Shown here in pieces: positions 34,633 through 46,795 of a stretch of DNA of 64,000 nt. The stretch covers positions 92,488,979-92,552,978 of the forward strand of contig OZ022501.1 in assembly GCA_963989385.1 (NCBI GenBank). The letters are read 5' to 3'. A program made the translations under genes and the position numbers. The stretch's first letter is position 1. Every line of letters starts with the position of its first letter. This DNA comes from Ctena decussata (Eukaryota > Mollusca > Bivalvia > Lucinida > Lucinidae). The notes beneath the pieces were generated by a model. That model saw only the letters and a program-made list of their open reading frames with translations, searched no databases and was not told the origin of the DNA.

Positions 34633-35392
34633 GAGCCGCGACACGACAAAACCAACAAATTGACATGTGCACCCAACGAAGCCTCAGAGCAGCCTAAGCA
34701 TCTGCCCAGTCTGACTTGAAGTAAAAAGTATGCAAAGACCAGGAACTGAAACAATCAAAATCCAAATCCAGCCCTCAAACCATAGTTGGAAACAACTAAG
34801 ATTACAAATAATCAAGATACAGAGAACATATGGCCAACCGAGTGAGCAGCTTGTTCCCAAAAGGTGGCCACACAGCAACCCAAACCGAACCAAAAATAAT
34901 AATAACATACATAAGGTAAAACATCACAGAAACTCTGACACCAAAAACAGACAACAAAGAACCACAACAGAACTACCGCCTTGGAACGGTCAGTAATGAA
35001 TTACTGGGGGGGGGCTTAAATCGATTTTACAGGCCCAACCTCACCCTCAGTTTCTGAAGTGGTACAAAACATTTAGTTGGTTGTTCGGTTCGCATGATAA
35101 CCCTCTAACTCGTCAATGAATCATCACGGTAAACACATAAATCAAATTTCAACACCATGAAGAAGCAAAGACGAGGACTCAACAGATACAACGGGCCGTC
35201 TGACAGGTGGAGATCCCTGTCCTGCCAAACAACCCCACTGGAAATCTGAAGCAAAAGAAGGTCACCAGTTGAGCCCCGGTGGACCAAGCAACAGACAAAA
35301 AGGCTTTGCTGTCCGCATGCAGGTAGTATAGACCCTTAGCTACCCTTTAAATGCACAGCAAGGACTATGTTGGTTTTATTGTGTCGCGGCTC
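34633..35392. mobile_element. Palindromic GAGCCGCG foldback element, copy 5, expanded to 760 bp
   Basis: The left arm starts GAGCCGCGACACGACAAAAC and runs to about 34720; the right arm runs from about 35305 to GTCGCGGCTC. Both borders are flanked by AAAT, which supports a single insertion event. The centre holds about 580 bp not found in the other copies, with an A-rich part and no recognisable gene. Confidence 0.8.
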
Positions 35393-37262
35393 AAATACAT
35401 TTGCTTGAAGACAACTATCACCAATATCCAGGTCGGTCAAAAAGTGCATTTTAAGAACGGGAATTGGTGGCCAGATACCAGTCCAGGAAGAACGCAGAGC
35501 ACAAACTTTCAACGATGCTGAAATCTTGTAAATTTGACGAAATTTTAATAGTAACTGCAAACAGACGCGACTGCATGAAATATCTTTGGGGCTAAACTGT
35601 TGGTTATAAAACATAATTGTGCATAACATGTAATAATCCCCTAGCAGAAAAACTTGACAGTGTAGTCACAGACCTTAAGCTGGTACGTCTGAATGTATGA
35701 ACCTTTTATCAAGTTGGAAAAGGACTTCTATGCTTAAGGCGTGAATTTTCCCCATGATTAAAAAGATATACGGATCACTGACTTCTGCTTTGCATTTATG
35801 ACTCTGACATGTAATTTGCATGACAAATGAATTTTTTCAAGTGTTTGTGTCTATGTAAAGTACGTTAAACATACGTTGACGTTGACGTCATTGTTGAGAT
35901 AAATTTAATATTACCCTCAAACTGATCGTTGAAATAATGATTTATTGTATATATTTCACCATTTTTTGACTTACATTACTTACATAACAGACAACACTGG
36001 ATAGTTTTGACTATATGTATGTGACCTTGACCTCATTTCAAGGTCATGGTACACAATATAATCCTTGAAGATCACGGTGCTACTGTTGACCATTCTTCTT
36101 CTTTGGCTTACTGAGTATCTTCCCCCCACCCCGTGACCCAGCTTCCCACTCACATATATTGCGTACTTGCATCGCATAAGTCTGCTGCATAAAGGAAATG
36201 CTGGGTTATTGGGGGGGGGGGGGAGTGTTTGTATTTTAGTTATAGTGAAGCGTTCTCTTTTGGCCGCTTTGACCGGAAGTATAACTGTGGTTTTGCATGT
36301 TTACATGCTAGTCAGGCGTAACAAGAAGAAAACCATTGCGTTGTATTGTGATATGCATGTATTTAGCATGCATTTATGACATAAATGTATGAAATGCATG
36401 ACTGATTTCAACATTTATATTACCTCAAATAAAGAGGTATGCGAAAACCTTGAATTTAGGGTAGCTAGGGTCAGACTGGATTAGCTCCCCATGTATTTGG
36501 TTCTAAATCACAAATGATCTGATTTCATACGGTTTACATATTTGTGGAAGCTCTGCTAAGAAAATTTGCACACTTTATACTTTTGAAAATTTGGAACTGT
36601 CGCGCCAGTGTAATGGGGGAAAATCCTCGCTTTAATCATAGAAGTCCTTTGTTTGAAAAAAAATAATTAAAAATGAAAAACATTTCACCATGGTTTATTT
36701 ATTCTGACTCGTATATAGCAAATAAATTGACAACGATCAAGATTACAGAGAAACTATAAAGTGTTAAATGCCATTATGTTTTCTCCCATCTGAACCAAAT
36801 AGACCGCGCTTCGTTTGCCATTAGACCAAGCTAATAAAGACAAAATAGTGACAGCGTGTTTCACAGCTCTTTTAATACCTTGATGCATCTTATGGTTTGA
36901 CACTGCAGTAACATTTAATGACAGCGAACACTTCGGCGCCTAAAATCAGTAAACTTAATTTACAAAAATCCGGCTGACTTCAATGCGCTTCGAGTTGCAA
37001 AACGGCGGAAAACTGCATACTGATTTTCATGAACATTGTACCAAAGGAAGAGAAATTGTAAACTGAAAAGGGAACTAGAATTAATTCAATCAGTAGTAAC
37101 GCAAGTCTCTTACTTCACAACAAAAACATTGAAAAAAGAAAAATGCTAAAAATCTTATTTCTCGTTGACATCAAATGTGACGTCGCTGAAAGAATGACGT
37201 AAAACTAAGCTGCTATCGTTTTCCAATGTCTTTAAATGATGTATTACAATATCGGAGTGGCT
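35393..37262. other. GPCR intron, nothing recognised
   Basis: It contains a G tract at about 36211-36224 and one short T-rich stretch. No exon or structured repeat is supported. Confidence 0.5.
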
Positions 37263-37425
37263 TTTGCCAGACGACTGGCAATTGTGGTTTTGCGTTAAAA
37301 TCGCTATTGACAGTCGACTGGTAATAGAGATTTTAACGTAAAATCACCATTGCCATTACCAGTTGACTGGTGATAGTTATTTCCACGTAAAATCGCTTTT
37401 GCAAGTTGACTGGTAGCAGCGTTAA
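37263..37425. repeat. Short degenerate repeats of CCAGTTGACTGGTAAT type
   Basis: About four units alternate GACTGGTAATAG-like and ATTTTAACGTAAAATCGCT-like segments, each partly palindromic. The same pattern occurs at 46796-46893, beyond the other side of the BEL region. Confidence 0.65.
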
Positions 37426-37916
37426 TAACATTAGAAACGCTTATGCTAGTTTCTTAAGTTTTGGTCCAAGAAGGGCAAATTCTATTTATCAGCAAGAGTC
37501 CTTCTTTGAATTTATTGTTGCACTCTCATTTATGCATGTATGAATTACTTATTGCTTTATATGTGCACTATTTTTACAATCCCTTGAGCTTCGAAGTTAA
37601 TGAGTGTCCACGATTTCATACATTTTTTATTCCATCAACAGATAACAGGATACTATGTGATCTTACTGCTTGTGTTGGATAAGCCGTGCATCTCCGCGGT
37701 ATTTTCGGAGTCTCCCCTGTTATCATCAACAGTTTACTACAGAGAAAAAGAGAGCAGTCTGGTCAGTCTGTGCAGATGCGTAGGCTGAGATGCTTAAATG
37801 ACTCCTTTTTAGTGGCATGATTAGCCGATGGTTTCCTTTGCGATGAAGATGTCAATTACTCATAACCGTTCTAGTCATCTGCTGTTTCCACCATAACGGG
37901 TGTGTATTGCTCCGCT

Positions 37917-38275
37917 TATGCCCCAGTCACACACACATATACTGATTCTGCGGATGCTACGGATGGACCGTCCGTATCTATTCGTATCTATCCATTTAAT
38001 CCGTAATGGATCCGCAGAGTCCGTAACTGTCCGTATCATATCCGCAGAGTCCGCAGAATCCGAGTTGAAATTTTCAAAAGGTTCAAAATTCGAGCGCGGA
38101 TGAGTAAACCGTAATGATCCGTAACTGAACGCATTTATCCGTATCTAATCCGTGTCTCATCCGTATCTATTCCGTATCTTATCCGTAACTGAACCTATCA
38201 TTCTGCAGTCCCAAGTTGAAGACTGATACGGTTTCATGCGGATCTTTACCTTTAGTTACGGAAGTTATGGGTCAT
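37917..38275. repeat. Left arm of a large inverted repeat rich in CCGTATC
   Basis: Begins CCCCAGTCACACACACAT and continues with many TCCGTATCTATCCG and TCCGCAGAGTCCG motifs, then AATTTTCAAAAGGTTCAAAA. The whole arm reappears in inverted order at 45640-46014, including the outer CAGTCACACACACA end. Confidence 0.85.
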
Positions 38276-38416
38276 GTCAGGGTCATTGATGAGGCTCTAG
38301 TAATCGGAACCTCGAAGAATGGCCCACGCTCCTTCTCTCGAATGTGTTAAGTGTTCTGTGCTCATGAAGGATTAGATTTTTATTTAAATGCGTATACCTG
38401 GATACAACCTATAGCT

Positions 38417-38632
38417 TGGGTAAAGGTAAAGGTTTCCTATAGCCTAGTGGCCGTAGGGGCGGTGGCTTGGAGGAGGAGGGAGGGGGGGGGGGAGGGGGGC
38501 GGGGGAGTAGGTGATTAGGGTCAATGTATCTTGGACATGGCATATGAAAGGCGAAGCCCATTTCTCTCCTTTCGCTACCTTATCCTTCCCTGATTTGAAA
38601 AAGGTACCCATTTACTGCTTGGTTGACATAAA
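38417..38632 (-). mobile_element. SINE with tRNA-Leu-like head, copy 2 (5'-truncated)
   Basis: Body shared with the 33121-33393 copy: AAAGGTAAAGGTTTCCTATA, TCTCCTTTCGCTACCTTATC and GGTACCCATTTACTGCT. The tRNA-like head is missing. A G-rich run of about 45 bp (38461-38507) interrupts it. Confidence 0.7.
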
Positions 38633-39347
38633 TACATGTATTCAGTCTGCAGTTGATAAAGTGGATACTATACTAATTCTTTTAGAACACTGCACACATT
38701 CGAAGGAAGGAACATGGACCATACTTCGAGAATTCGGCTACTCAAACCGCATCAGTGGCCCTGATATGATTTGGTTACGACAACCAGAGAAAGCATAAGA
38801 TAATTTCTTAATTTTGATTAAACAGTAAATTCAAAGACTAATTAGTACCATAAAAGGTCTAAAAGAATAAAAAAAAGCAATAATCTAGGCTATAAATCTA
38901 AACCAATCACAAATTTCTGATTTCTCGGAATATTTTCTTGGCCTAAAGGAAAAAATATATATAATCTGCACTATGGATGACGTATGGGGAGACGTTTTAC
39001 AGTCGCCGCACGGCATGACACCAGTTGCACTGAAGTAAAATAGAAATCTAAAAGAGTTCATTCAAGAGCACAGAACACATTCGAAAGTAGGAACATGGGC
39101 CATCTTCGAAGTTTCGGCTACTGAAGCCTTATCAGTCGATATCTATTGCTTCATTTCACCATTAAACTTTGTCCTATATTGGACAACTAATCATATTTAA
39201 AAAAAAGAATTACTTTGTCCTATATTGGACTAATAAAAGTCAAATAAGTTTATAAAATGATAGCCCTACTTTTGCCATTGGCAAGTTCATGAAAAGATGA
39301 CCCCTCTGTTACAAATAAAAAAACATAACATCGCACCATAACTTCAC

Positions 39348-39643
39348 TGGAAAGGAGGTTAATTTATACAATATAGAAACTGTTATAAGTGGACGTTACA
39401 CGGTAAGCGTAACGTCGTTGTAAAGTTACAAAACGTAACTTAACGTTAAGTTAGTTGCTAAGTAGTTAGTTAGTTACGTCGTCGCTCTAAATCGTATGGG
39501 CTCAGTATTGTAGAAGAATCGTAAAATAAATTGGATTATGGAACTTACATCGATGTTCACTTCTTTTGTTGCAATTCCACAATCGGGAAAATCACAACAA
39601 CAAAATCTGGTAGCAGAGCGAGGTTAAAATAATCGTTTAACAG
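39348..39643 (+). repeat. Left LTR, primer-binding site and leader, plus orientation
   Basis: Reads TGGAAAGGAGGTTAATTT at the outer end, contains TTGTTGCAATTCCACAATCG, and ends with TGGTAGCAGAGCGAGGTT and a few leader bases (ATCGTTTAA). It then abuts the integrase C-terminus, which is on the other strand. A normal 3' LTR here should read in the opposite direction and should have no primer-binding site beside it. Confidence 0.85.
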
Positions 39644-39646
39644 ATT

Positions 39647-41185
39647 TTATTGTTTCCATTCCCGGAGCCATCGCTGCCAGAAATGCCGGACTAGCTCTTG
39701 GATCCGGCGCCATCGTTTACGAAGATTAAACTGCGTTGTATCCACTGACGTTGATGCAAACTGATCCCCAAGTTGTCCATGTAGGAAGTGGTTTGGGGTC
39801 AGGGGTACATCGTCTGCAGGGTTTGCTGATTGATATGTTAGTGGCCGAGAGTTGATGAGACCCTCGGCTCCGATAATGGCGGTGATTAGCTCTTCGTCGT
39901 CGATATCTGCATTCCCTAGGATAGCGTTGATAGCCCGCTTTTCCGATTTTATCATGGATTCGTGCACTCCACCGAAATGTGGAGCAAACAGCGGGATAAA
40001 GTGCCATTTAACCCCTTTGTTTGCGACTGATTCTAGTATTTTGTTTTCACCTATTTGAGAAACCAGTGATTTCAATTCATTGTCAGCTCCCTTGAAATTG
40101 GTCCCATTGTCATAATACATTTCCTCAGGAAGTCCCTTGCGGCTAGCCATCCTGTAGAAAGCGTTCAAGAACGAGTCGGTGTCAAGACCAAAAGCTACTT
40201 CCAGGTGTACAGCTCGCGTGGCTAGGCAGGTAAACAAACATAGGTATCTTTTCTCTCGACCTTTCCCTCGCCCTTGGACGGTTATGAACGGGCCCCCGAA
40301 ATCAACAGCTGTCTTTGTGAATGCCCGAAAAGATGTCTTTAGTCTTGATAGAGGCAACGGAGCCATAATTTGCTCACAGGCTTTTGATTTCCGTCGTCGA
40401 CATTCCGCACATCTCTTTTTCCACTCTCTAATGACCTCACGCCCAGACATGATCCAGTACCGAGCCGATAACGCTGCTAATGTTTGGTTTGTCCCTGTAG
40501 CGCGATGCCCTTTTTCATGGAATTTTTTAACAATCAGCTTTGTTACCCAGCTCTTACGGGGTAAAATTATCGGGTACCTCACATCATATGATAGAAATTT
40601 CGCGTTCTTCAAACGACTATCTGATCTGATCACACCATCACTGTCAAGTTTCGGTTGTAGACCCAACAATTTGCTGCTTAATGGTAATGGTCTTCCGAAT
40701 AAAAGAGACTGCCATTCTTCACGAAAATAGGCACACTGGGTCTCCTTGATTAATTGTATCTCCGCCCGATTTAGCTCATCAGCTGACAGCTCCCCGGATG
40801 TTCTATCTGTCTTAGATTTCTGGGCGTTTCCAATAAAACGATTTACCCAAGCCAGGATTCTTTTTAACTTCAACCAGCTGGAATAGCGACTTGAATCCAC
40901 CGGAAACTGCGATTCATAGGCAGCAGACACGAAAGCTGAATACGCTGAGCCATGAGAACGGTGGTCCTCAGCTTCAGAATTTTGATTTCTTTGAATCAGA
41001 GTTGCTCTTTTGATTTCGACGTCTGTAGTAGGTCTCTTGAAGATTTTGTTACTAGGCCAGGTATCCTTGGGCTCTGCAAGGAAATCTTGGCTTCTCAACC
41101 ATGTACCGCTCCTACTTAATTCTGTTGCCTTAAGTTCTCTGCTTAAAAATCCGCTGGATTCAGTTTTGTCGGTACATGTCGCCAT
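39647..41185 (-). pseudogene. BEL/Pao integrase, long open frame of 512 residues
   Basis: The zinc-binding HHCC domain has H223, H227, C259 and C262. The rve core has AVDFGGPF (D295), YYDNGTNF (D359) and the Glu in FGGVHES (E409), so the DDE triad is present. The end, NHFLHGQLGDQF to LVRHFWQRWLREW, is the start of the DUF5641 tail and is cut short by the inverted left LTR. The frame opens with a frameshift from the RNase H region (the sequence after NPADF is shared), so it is a surviving piece of a dead polyprotein, not a gene of its own. Confidence 0.85.
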
Positions 41186-43322
41186 TGATCTGGGTTTGTG
41201 TGGCTCTGTATTTCTCCGACTCTATTTTCTACGAATGGCTTGAACTGACGGTTTTGACCTCGAATCCACCAAAGTACATTAGCGCTGCCTGACCAGAAAG
41301 TTGAATGACTCATTGGAATATCTAGCACCTTCGAAATTTTCTTTGTTAGTCTTACTCCTACAACAGCAACCATCAGTTCGAGTCTTGGGATGCTCGTTGA
41401 TATACTTGGTACCACTCGTGTCTTTGCAGCTACTATGTTCCGAGTAACAGAGCCATCTTTATATAAGCACCTCGCATATACAACGGCTCCTTATGCACTC
41501 TCTGATGCGTCTACGAATGTGTGCAGTGTCATGGTGTCCAAATCCTTAACCTCTCCCCACAGGCATATTGGTACTTGAAGCTGCTTCAGGTCGCCTAGCT
41601 CTTCGAACCTCGCACTGCGCTATTAAGTAGCGATTCGCTTAATTCTTCGTCCCATTCCAAACCGGCGGTCCATATATCTTGTGGAAGCATTTTAGCCCGG
41701 ATTGCAACCACCCGGTGCATTTTCTTTGAATGTAAAAACGTCCCCGTCTGCGAGCCACCACACACCAAGTGTTTTGGCACACGGCAACTGGTCGCGGTCA
41801 ATGTCGACTTCAGCTTTTCGATCTTCCATCGGGATCTCTGATAACATTTTTGATGAATTTGACAGCCACTTTCGAGCGTGCATGCCGGCTTTTGTCAACA
41901 GGCTAGACAGCTGCTTGTATATGTCGATTCCTTGATCTTCATTCTGTGCTGAGTCCATCGAATCGTCCATGTATGTTGATTTGAGGACTGTTTCAGCTGC
42001 CATGGGAAATTCTGCCTTGTACTTTTGGGCATGTTGCTGCAAGACATATTGAGCTTGGAATGGCGAGGAGTTCACCCCAAACACAACTCTGTCGAACTCG
42101 TAAATATCTGGGAGACGATTCTGACTGGTTCCCCTCCATAGGAACCTGTGGTATGGCTTATCCATAGGTGCGATCCCAATGCGGAGGTACATTTCTGAGA
42201 TGTCGCATACTACTGCTACCGGAAACCATCTGAAGCGCAGTAGTACATCAAATAGGTCCTGCTGTAACTTAGGCCCTTGATGTATGACGTCGTTTAAAGA
42301 TACATCCTCATACTTGGATGACGCATCGAATACGATCCTAACCTTGGTTGTTTCTGTGTAAAGTCTAATGACCGGAAAATACGGCAGGTACCATTTCGAT
42401 TCGCATTTCTCATGCTCTGGTATTTTTCTTACATATCATTTCTCAACATACTGTTCGATGCACTGGCTATATGCTTCTGCAATGTCCGACGATCGTTTGA
42501 GTCTTTTCTCTGTATTTCCCAGTCTACGTAAGCCAAGTCATAATTGTCCGGTAATACCGGCCGACTTTCTTTCAAAGGTATACCGACCCGATACATTTGA
42601 TTTTTATATTCAATAGAGTTTTCTGCAGTTGTAAATGCTAACTTGTCCTCATGACGAATCACGGGTGTTTCATGCGTCGAGTGCATCTCCTCAATCTCCC
42701 AAAACCTTTTCAAATTTTCGTTTAAACTGTCTAGAGCTGACTGGTCTCTTAGAAAGTACGTGCATACGAAGTTTGTCTGCAGTGTTGGACAATGATTCCT
42801 GCCTGGACTGCCAATGCAGGTCCACCCAAGTGGCGTTAGCCTAGCTATAGGTTCTCCTGACTTTCCCCTCACTTCTTCGATAGCGCAATGAAGATCCGCA
42901 CCATCCAGACCGATTAGTATATCAACAATTTGCCGTTTTGTGCTGCGCGGGGAGTCAATATCTTTTAAATATGGCCATCGCTTCTTGCATTTGTTCCAAT
43001 CAAAAACGGCCATGTTTCCTGTTACCCTGTGTGCTGTGTACGCGGTAACATTCCTGCTTACATTGCCGTTCAAACTCTCTAATTCGATGCTAACTGGTTT
43101 GGTTTCGAATGTTTCAACCTGGCCATTTAAAACATTAACCGTCACCCGTTCTGTTTTGCCCTGCAGACCTAACTCTCCCGCGACATCTGCATTGATGTAG
43201 GTCTTTTTGCAGGCATTATCTATTAATGCATTGACATGCAATGACTTACCACCATTTTTCAAAATCACGGGAACGGTGCGAAGTGCTATGAAGTCTAGTA
43301 TACAATCGCCTTGGGACAACAT
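41143..43322 (-). pseudogene. BEL/Pao protease, reverse transcriptase and RNase H region, broken
   Basis: From 43322 a frame reads an aspartic-protease-like segment with NALIDNACKKTYINADVAGE (DUF1758 type, first motif DNA instead of DSG/DTG). A frameshift near 42520 and an in-frame TGA near 42437 follow. The RT palm is then visible, with a DISEMYLRIG segment and the YMDD catalytic motif (TYMDDSMDS) in the frame ending near 41692. A separate frame (41415-41143) has the Pao RNase H-like IPRLELMVAVVGVRLTKK, where the usual WSDS reads WSGS, a probable loss of a catalytic Asp. No complete enzyme is encoded. Confidence 0.82.
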
Positions 43323-43328
43323 AGTTGT

Positions 43329-45119
43329 CTATTGTTTTCGCCCCTTCCCCTCCGTACCGGAAGTGATTGGACTGTCAGCAAGGGCCTTGGATTCGGTATT
43401 TGCGTTCACAGTACGTTTCAGCTCGGTGTCGTTCGGTGAATATGAACGCTGTTCGGTAATTTGCCCCCGGTACCGCTGTTTATGTAATAACCTGTGATGT
43501 AGCTCTCGGCAGCTATTCTGACCACACTGGCGACTTCTTGGACACGCCTTTCCGGCATGCCCCTCCGCAAGGCAACGATAACATAACTGGAACACCTTTG
43601 CTGTAGTCCATCGTTCGGGCACTGTTTTTTCCCATAAACTGAGGACACTTCCAAATCCCATGCGACTTTCTGCATAACTGACATGAAACGGTTTTCATGG
43701 CCCGATTGTCCCCTTCACTTTCTCCAAAGAACGCTTGCTGGTATTTATTCCTCTGTAATGGCTGCGGTGGTTGAGTCCCTGCTGCTTTTCCAGTCAAACC
43801 ATGCACAGTTTCTGAAGCGACAGTTTGAAATTCGAATTCCTGTATAATCCACGTCCTCAAAGTAAGTACCGATTCTGACATGCTATTTTCGAAAATCCAG
43901 CGATGATAGCGTGCTAGTAGTGATTCAGGTAACTTTCTCTGCAGCTTTGTGTATAGGGAGCCATCCTGAAGTTCGTAATGAAGCCCTGCTCCTTGAAGGT
44001 TTATTATGGCGATGCCCAAGAGGTCAGCAAATTGGTCAAGATCCCTGGCATTTCCCGACCGTATTTGCCGGAAGTTCTCTAAATCTTCAAGGTATATGGA
44101 GATCTGTCTACGCTTACCCCCGTACTTTCTTTCAAGTCTTTCTTTTGCCGCTTCATATGCTGTTGCAGAATGGCCCAAATCTTCCATAGCTTTCAGCGCA
44201 TCCCCGGCTAAGTACTGTCGCAGCTGCAGTAGTTTATATTCTCCTGTCGCTGGCGGACTGTCAATACACGCTAGGAAAGCAGCTTTCCAACTGGTATCTG
44301 AACGCGCTTTAATTGTCTCCATAAGTCTTGTCCGATAGATGACCCTGTCTTGTTTGCCTCGAATGGAAACACGTGCGTATTCATGTCTATTCCATGGCCC
44401 ATCTGACCCATATGATAATCATCTGTTGGTTGTTGGCGCTGCGAGAGCTTACTCTGTCTGTTTTCAGTCACTTGATCATGCTTACTATTCATGGATTGAT
44501 GCTGTTTGATGTTACCATTATAGGGCTCTCTAAACACCGTTGGCTAGGTAACAGGAGTGCGATATGATGTTGATGCTTCAGTTACTGATTCCCAACGTTC
44601 ACCATCAGGATAAAAGGTTCTTACCTTTGGTATCGCCTCTTCCTGGGTTGATGCCGATTCCCCTTTGTGATCAGTGTCCGAAATATCCGAGATGTTCATA
44701 TTTTCAAGACAGTTTACTGAAAGAATGTCCGATGTTACACTAGATTTGTCATCTTTTCTCGAGTCCAAATATTCCCTAGCTGTCTCAGATGTCATATAAA
44801 AATCTTCTTCGATTTTTTCCATCTCTTTCACGACTAGCTTGCTCTTCTGTAATTCTTTATTTTTCGTATAAGAATCCGAGAAATTTGACAGCACACCCAT
44901 AACAATTTCCAAGCAAGTATCCATGTGATCGCATGCATTCCTAACTTCTCTGCGGCTTGGCATATCTTCTTGCTCAAACAATATTAACAACTTATTCCAT
45001 GAACGTATAAAGTTTGATTTAGCACGTGCCTTATCTTTCTTAAACTTTGTTTCCAGACCTGCAAGGTCGACGATGTTGCTCCGATCCTCTGTAACGATTG
45101 TATCTTCTGATGACGCCAT
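43329..45119 (-). pseudogene. BEL/Pao gag region, broken by stop and frameshifts
   Basis: The first frame starts at the ATG at 45119 (MASSEDTIVTEDRSN) and stops at 44544. The gag continues in other frames. The frame from 44322 contains the DUF1759-like region (KLLQLRQYLAGDALKAMEDL) and a first zinc knuckle CQLCRKSHGIWKCPQF. After a further shift a second cysteine cluster CYRCLAEGHAGKACPRS appears, with downstream His/Cys. At least one stop and two frame changes separate these parts, so no intact gag is made. The function in a live element would be particle formation and RNA binding. Confidence 0.8.
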
Positions 45120-45138
45120 GATAAATTGTCGATTTCTC

Positions 45139-45428
45139 TCTATTAAACGATGATTTTAACCTCGCTCTGCTACCAGATTTTGTTGTTGTGATTTTCCCGA
45201 TTGTGGAATTGCAACAAAAGATGTAAACATCGATGTAAGTTCCATAATCCAATTTATTTTACGATTCTTCTACAATACTTAGCCCTTACGATTTAGAGCG
45301 ACGACGTAACTAACTACTTAACTAACTTAACGTTAAGTTACGTTTTATAACGTTACAACGACGTTACGCTTACCGTGTAACGTCCACCTATAACAGTTTA
45401 TATATTGTATAAATTAACCTCCTTTCCA
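45139..45428 (-). repeat. Right (5') LTR with primer-binding site and leader
   Basis: Minus-strand LTR of about 260 bp followed by the primer-binding site and an untranslated leader that precedes the gag ATG at 45119. It differs from the inverted left copy at only a handful of positions (for example TTATAGGTGG versus TTATAAGTGG). Confidence 0.85.
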
Positions 45429-45639
45429 TGCACCATACGTCACTGCCATGGCACCGATCCAGCCTTTCTGTTGTAGTAGTGCTTGAGATATAGTCTCTGT
45501 CTCTGCTGGTGTTGTTGCCGTACAGCCGCCTCTCCAAACCATCCTTTAGGTATCTGTCAGTATTGGAACGCAAGCTTTTTGTATTGAAACGTTTCTTTAG
45601 GAAACAGTCCGTTACAATACTCCGAACGAGACCCGTAAC

Positions 45640-46014
45640 TTCCGTAACTAAAGGCAACGATTCGCATGAAACCGTATCAGTCCGCAACTTTGAGTGGGAC
45701 TACGGAATGATAGGTTCAGTTACGGATAAGATACGGAATAGATATGTATGTGACAAGGATAAGATACGGATACATGCGGACATATGCGTTTAGTAACGCA
45801 ACATTACGGTTTACTTATCCGCGCCCGAATTTTGAAACTTTTCAAAATTTCGACGCGGATCCTGCGGACCCTGCGGATATGATACGGATATGATACGGAC
45901 AGTTACGGACTCTGCGGATCCGATACGGATCAATTACGGATAAAACGGATAGATACGGACGAGTCATCCGTATTATCCGCAGAATTCGTATGTGTGTGTG
46001 TGACTGGAGCACAC
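45640..46014. repeat. Right arm of the large CCGTATC inverted repeat
   Basis: Read on the minus strand it starts CCAGTCACACACACACATAC and follows the left arm (37917-38275) motif by motif, including AAATTTTGAAAAGTTTCAAA and GCGCGGATAAGTAAACCGT. A second terminal-like copy of the end (GTGTGTGTGACTGGGGCAT) lies at about 46280-46310. Confidence 0.85.
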
Positions 46015-46795
46015 AAGGAGTAGACACAGATGTGGACGTCGCAGTTAATCTTTTCTATCCTTCTATCCGCTAGGCATGGGCAACAGTCCGTATCTGGAGG
46101 TATTTATCCGCATTTAAAGGTTGCAAAAGTTAACGGAAGGTTAGTAGTTCGTACCTATCCGTATCCATCCGGATCTATTGGTAACTATATCCGTAAATTC
46201 ATTAAATAAAATAGGCCACGCCCACAAATCATGCGGATAAACTGAGGATTATATCCGCAATTATCCGCCCTGTCCGCAATGTGTGTGTGTGTGACTGGGG
46301 CATTAGCGGAGCTTTTGGTATGCAAAGTCATGGGAAATCAGGAGTTCTTGCAGAAAAGCACAAGCCCTTCCGCGAGCAGATCTGTTCTCCGAACAAGGCT
46401 CGAACCCAAAGCAGTGATAATGATCAACAGCCAGTTTAACCACTTGCCATGGAGACCGGGTCTAATTTTAGTATGATTTATATACCAATGCAATAACTTT
46501 TTTTTCAGTTTTAAGACAGATAAATCATCAGTGGTTTTACGGTCCTTCAATACCAGTCATGTCGGGGAAATGGAAGGGTGATAATGAAAGTTTGTGAATG
46601 GAAATGAAACCCCTTTAATGATACTTCCATCGGGATTCAACGCAGACCATCATCTTAGTACTTAACCTAATGTGTTATCGAGGCTCCCCAGTAACACATA
46701 GTTCCTTACTATGCAGCTATAAACTTTAAATGGGATACAACTGCTAAATCTTAAATTTATAATTGAAAAATGTAGAGTGCTAAAAATACAAACTA
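46015..46795. other. GPCR intron with remnants of the CCGTATC repeat
   Basis: 46080-46315 has further diverged TCCGTATC-like motifs and ends GTGTGACTGGGGCATTAGCG, matching the outermost left end near 37908. From 46316 to 46795 nothing is recognised. Confidence 0.5.

Larger units (their letters stand above)
39348..45428 (-). mobile_element. BEL/Pao-like retroelement with inverted LTR ends
   Basis: A minus-strand gag-protease-RT-RNaseH-integrase order identifies BEL/Pao. The right end (45428 down to about 45139, minus strand) has an LTR of about 260 bp starting TGGAAAGGAGGTTAATTT, then a primer-binding site TGGTAGCAGAGCGAGG that matches a tRNA 3' end. At the left end (39348-39643) the same LTR, primer-binding site and leader are present but on the plus strand, so the two ends are inverted and not direct. 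The coding part carries several frameshifts and stops and is non-functional. It lies in the GPCR TM4-TM5 intron. Confidence 0.85.

Noticed and set aside
39341..45443. Target-site duplication of the BEL element from the shared GCACCATA flanks
   Set aside because: The similarity GCACCATAACTTCAC versus GCACCATACGTCAC is imperfect, longer than the usual 5 bp for BEL elements, and offset from the right LTR edge.
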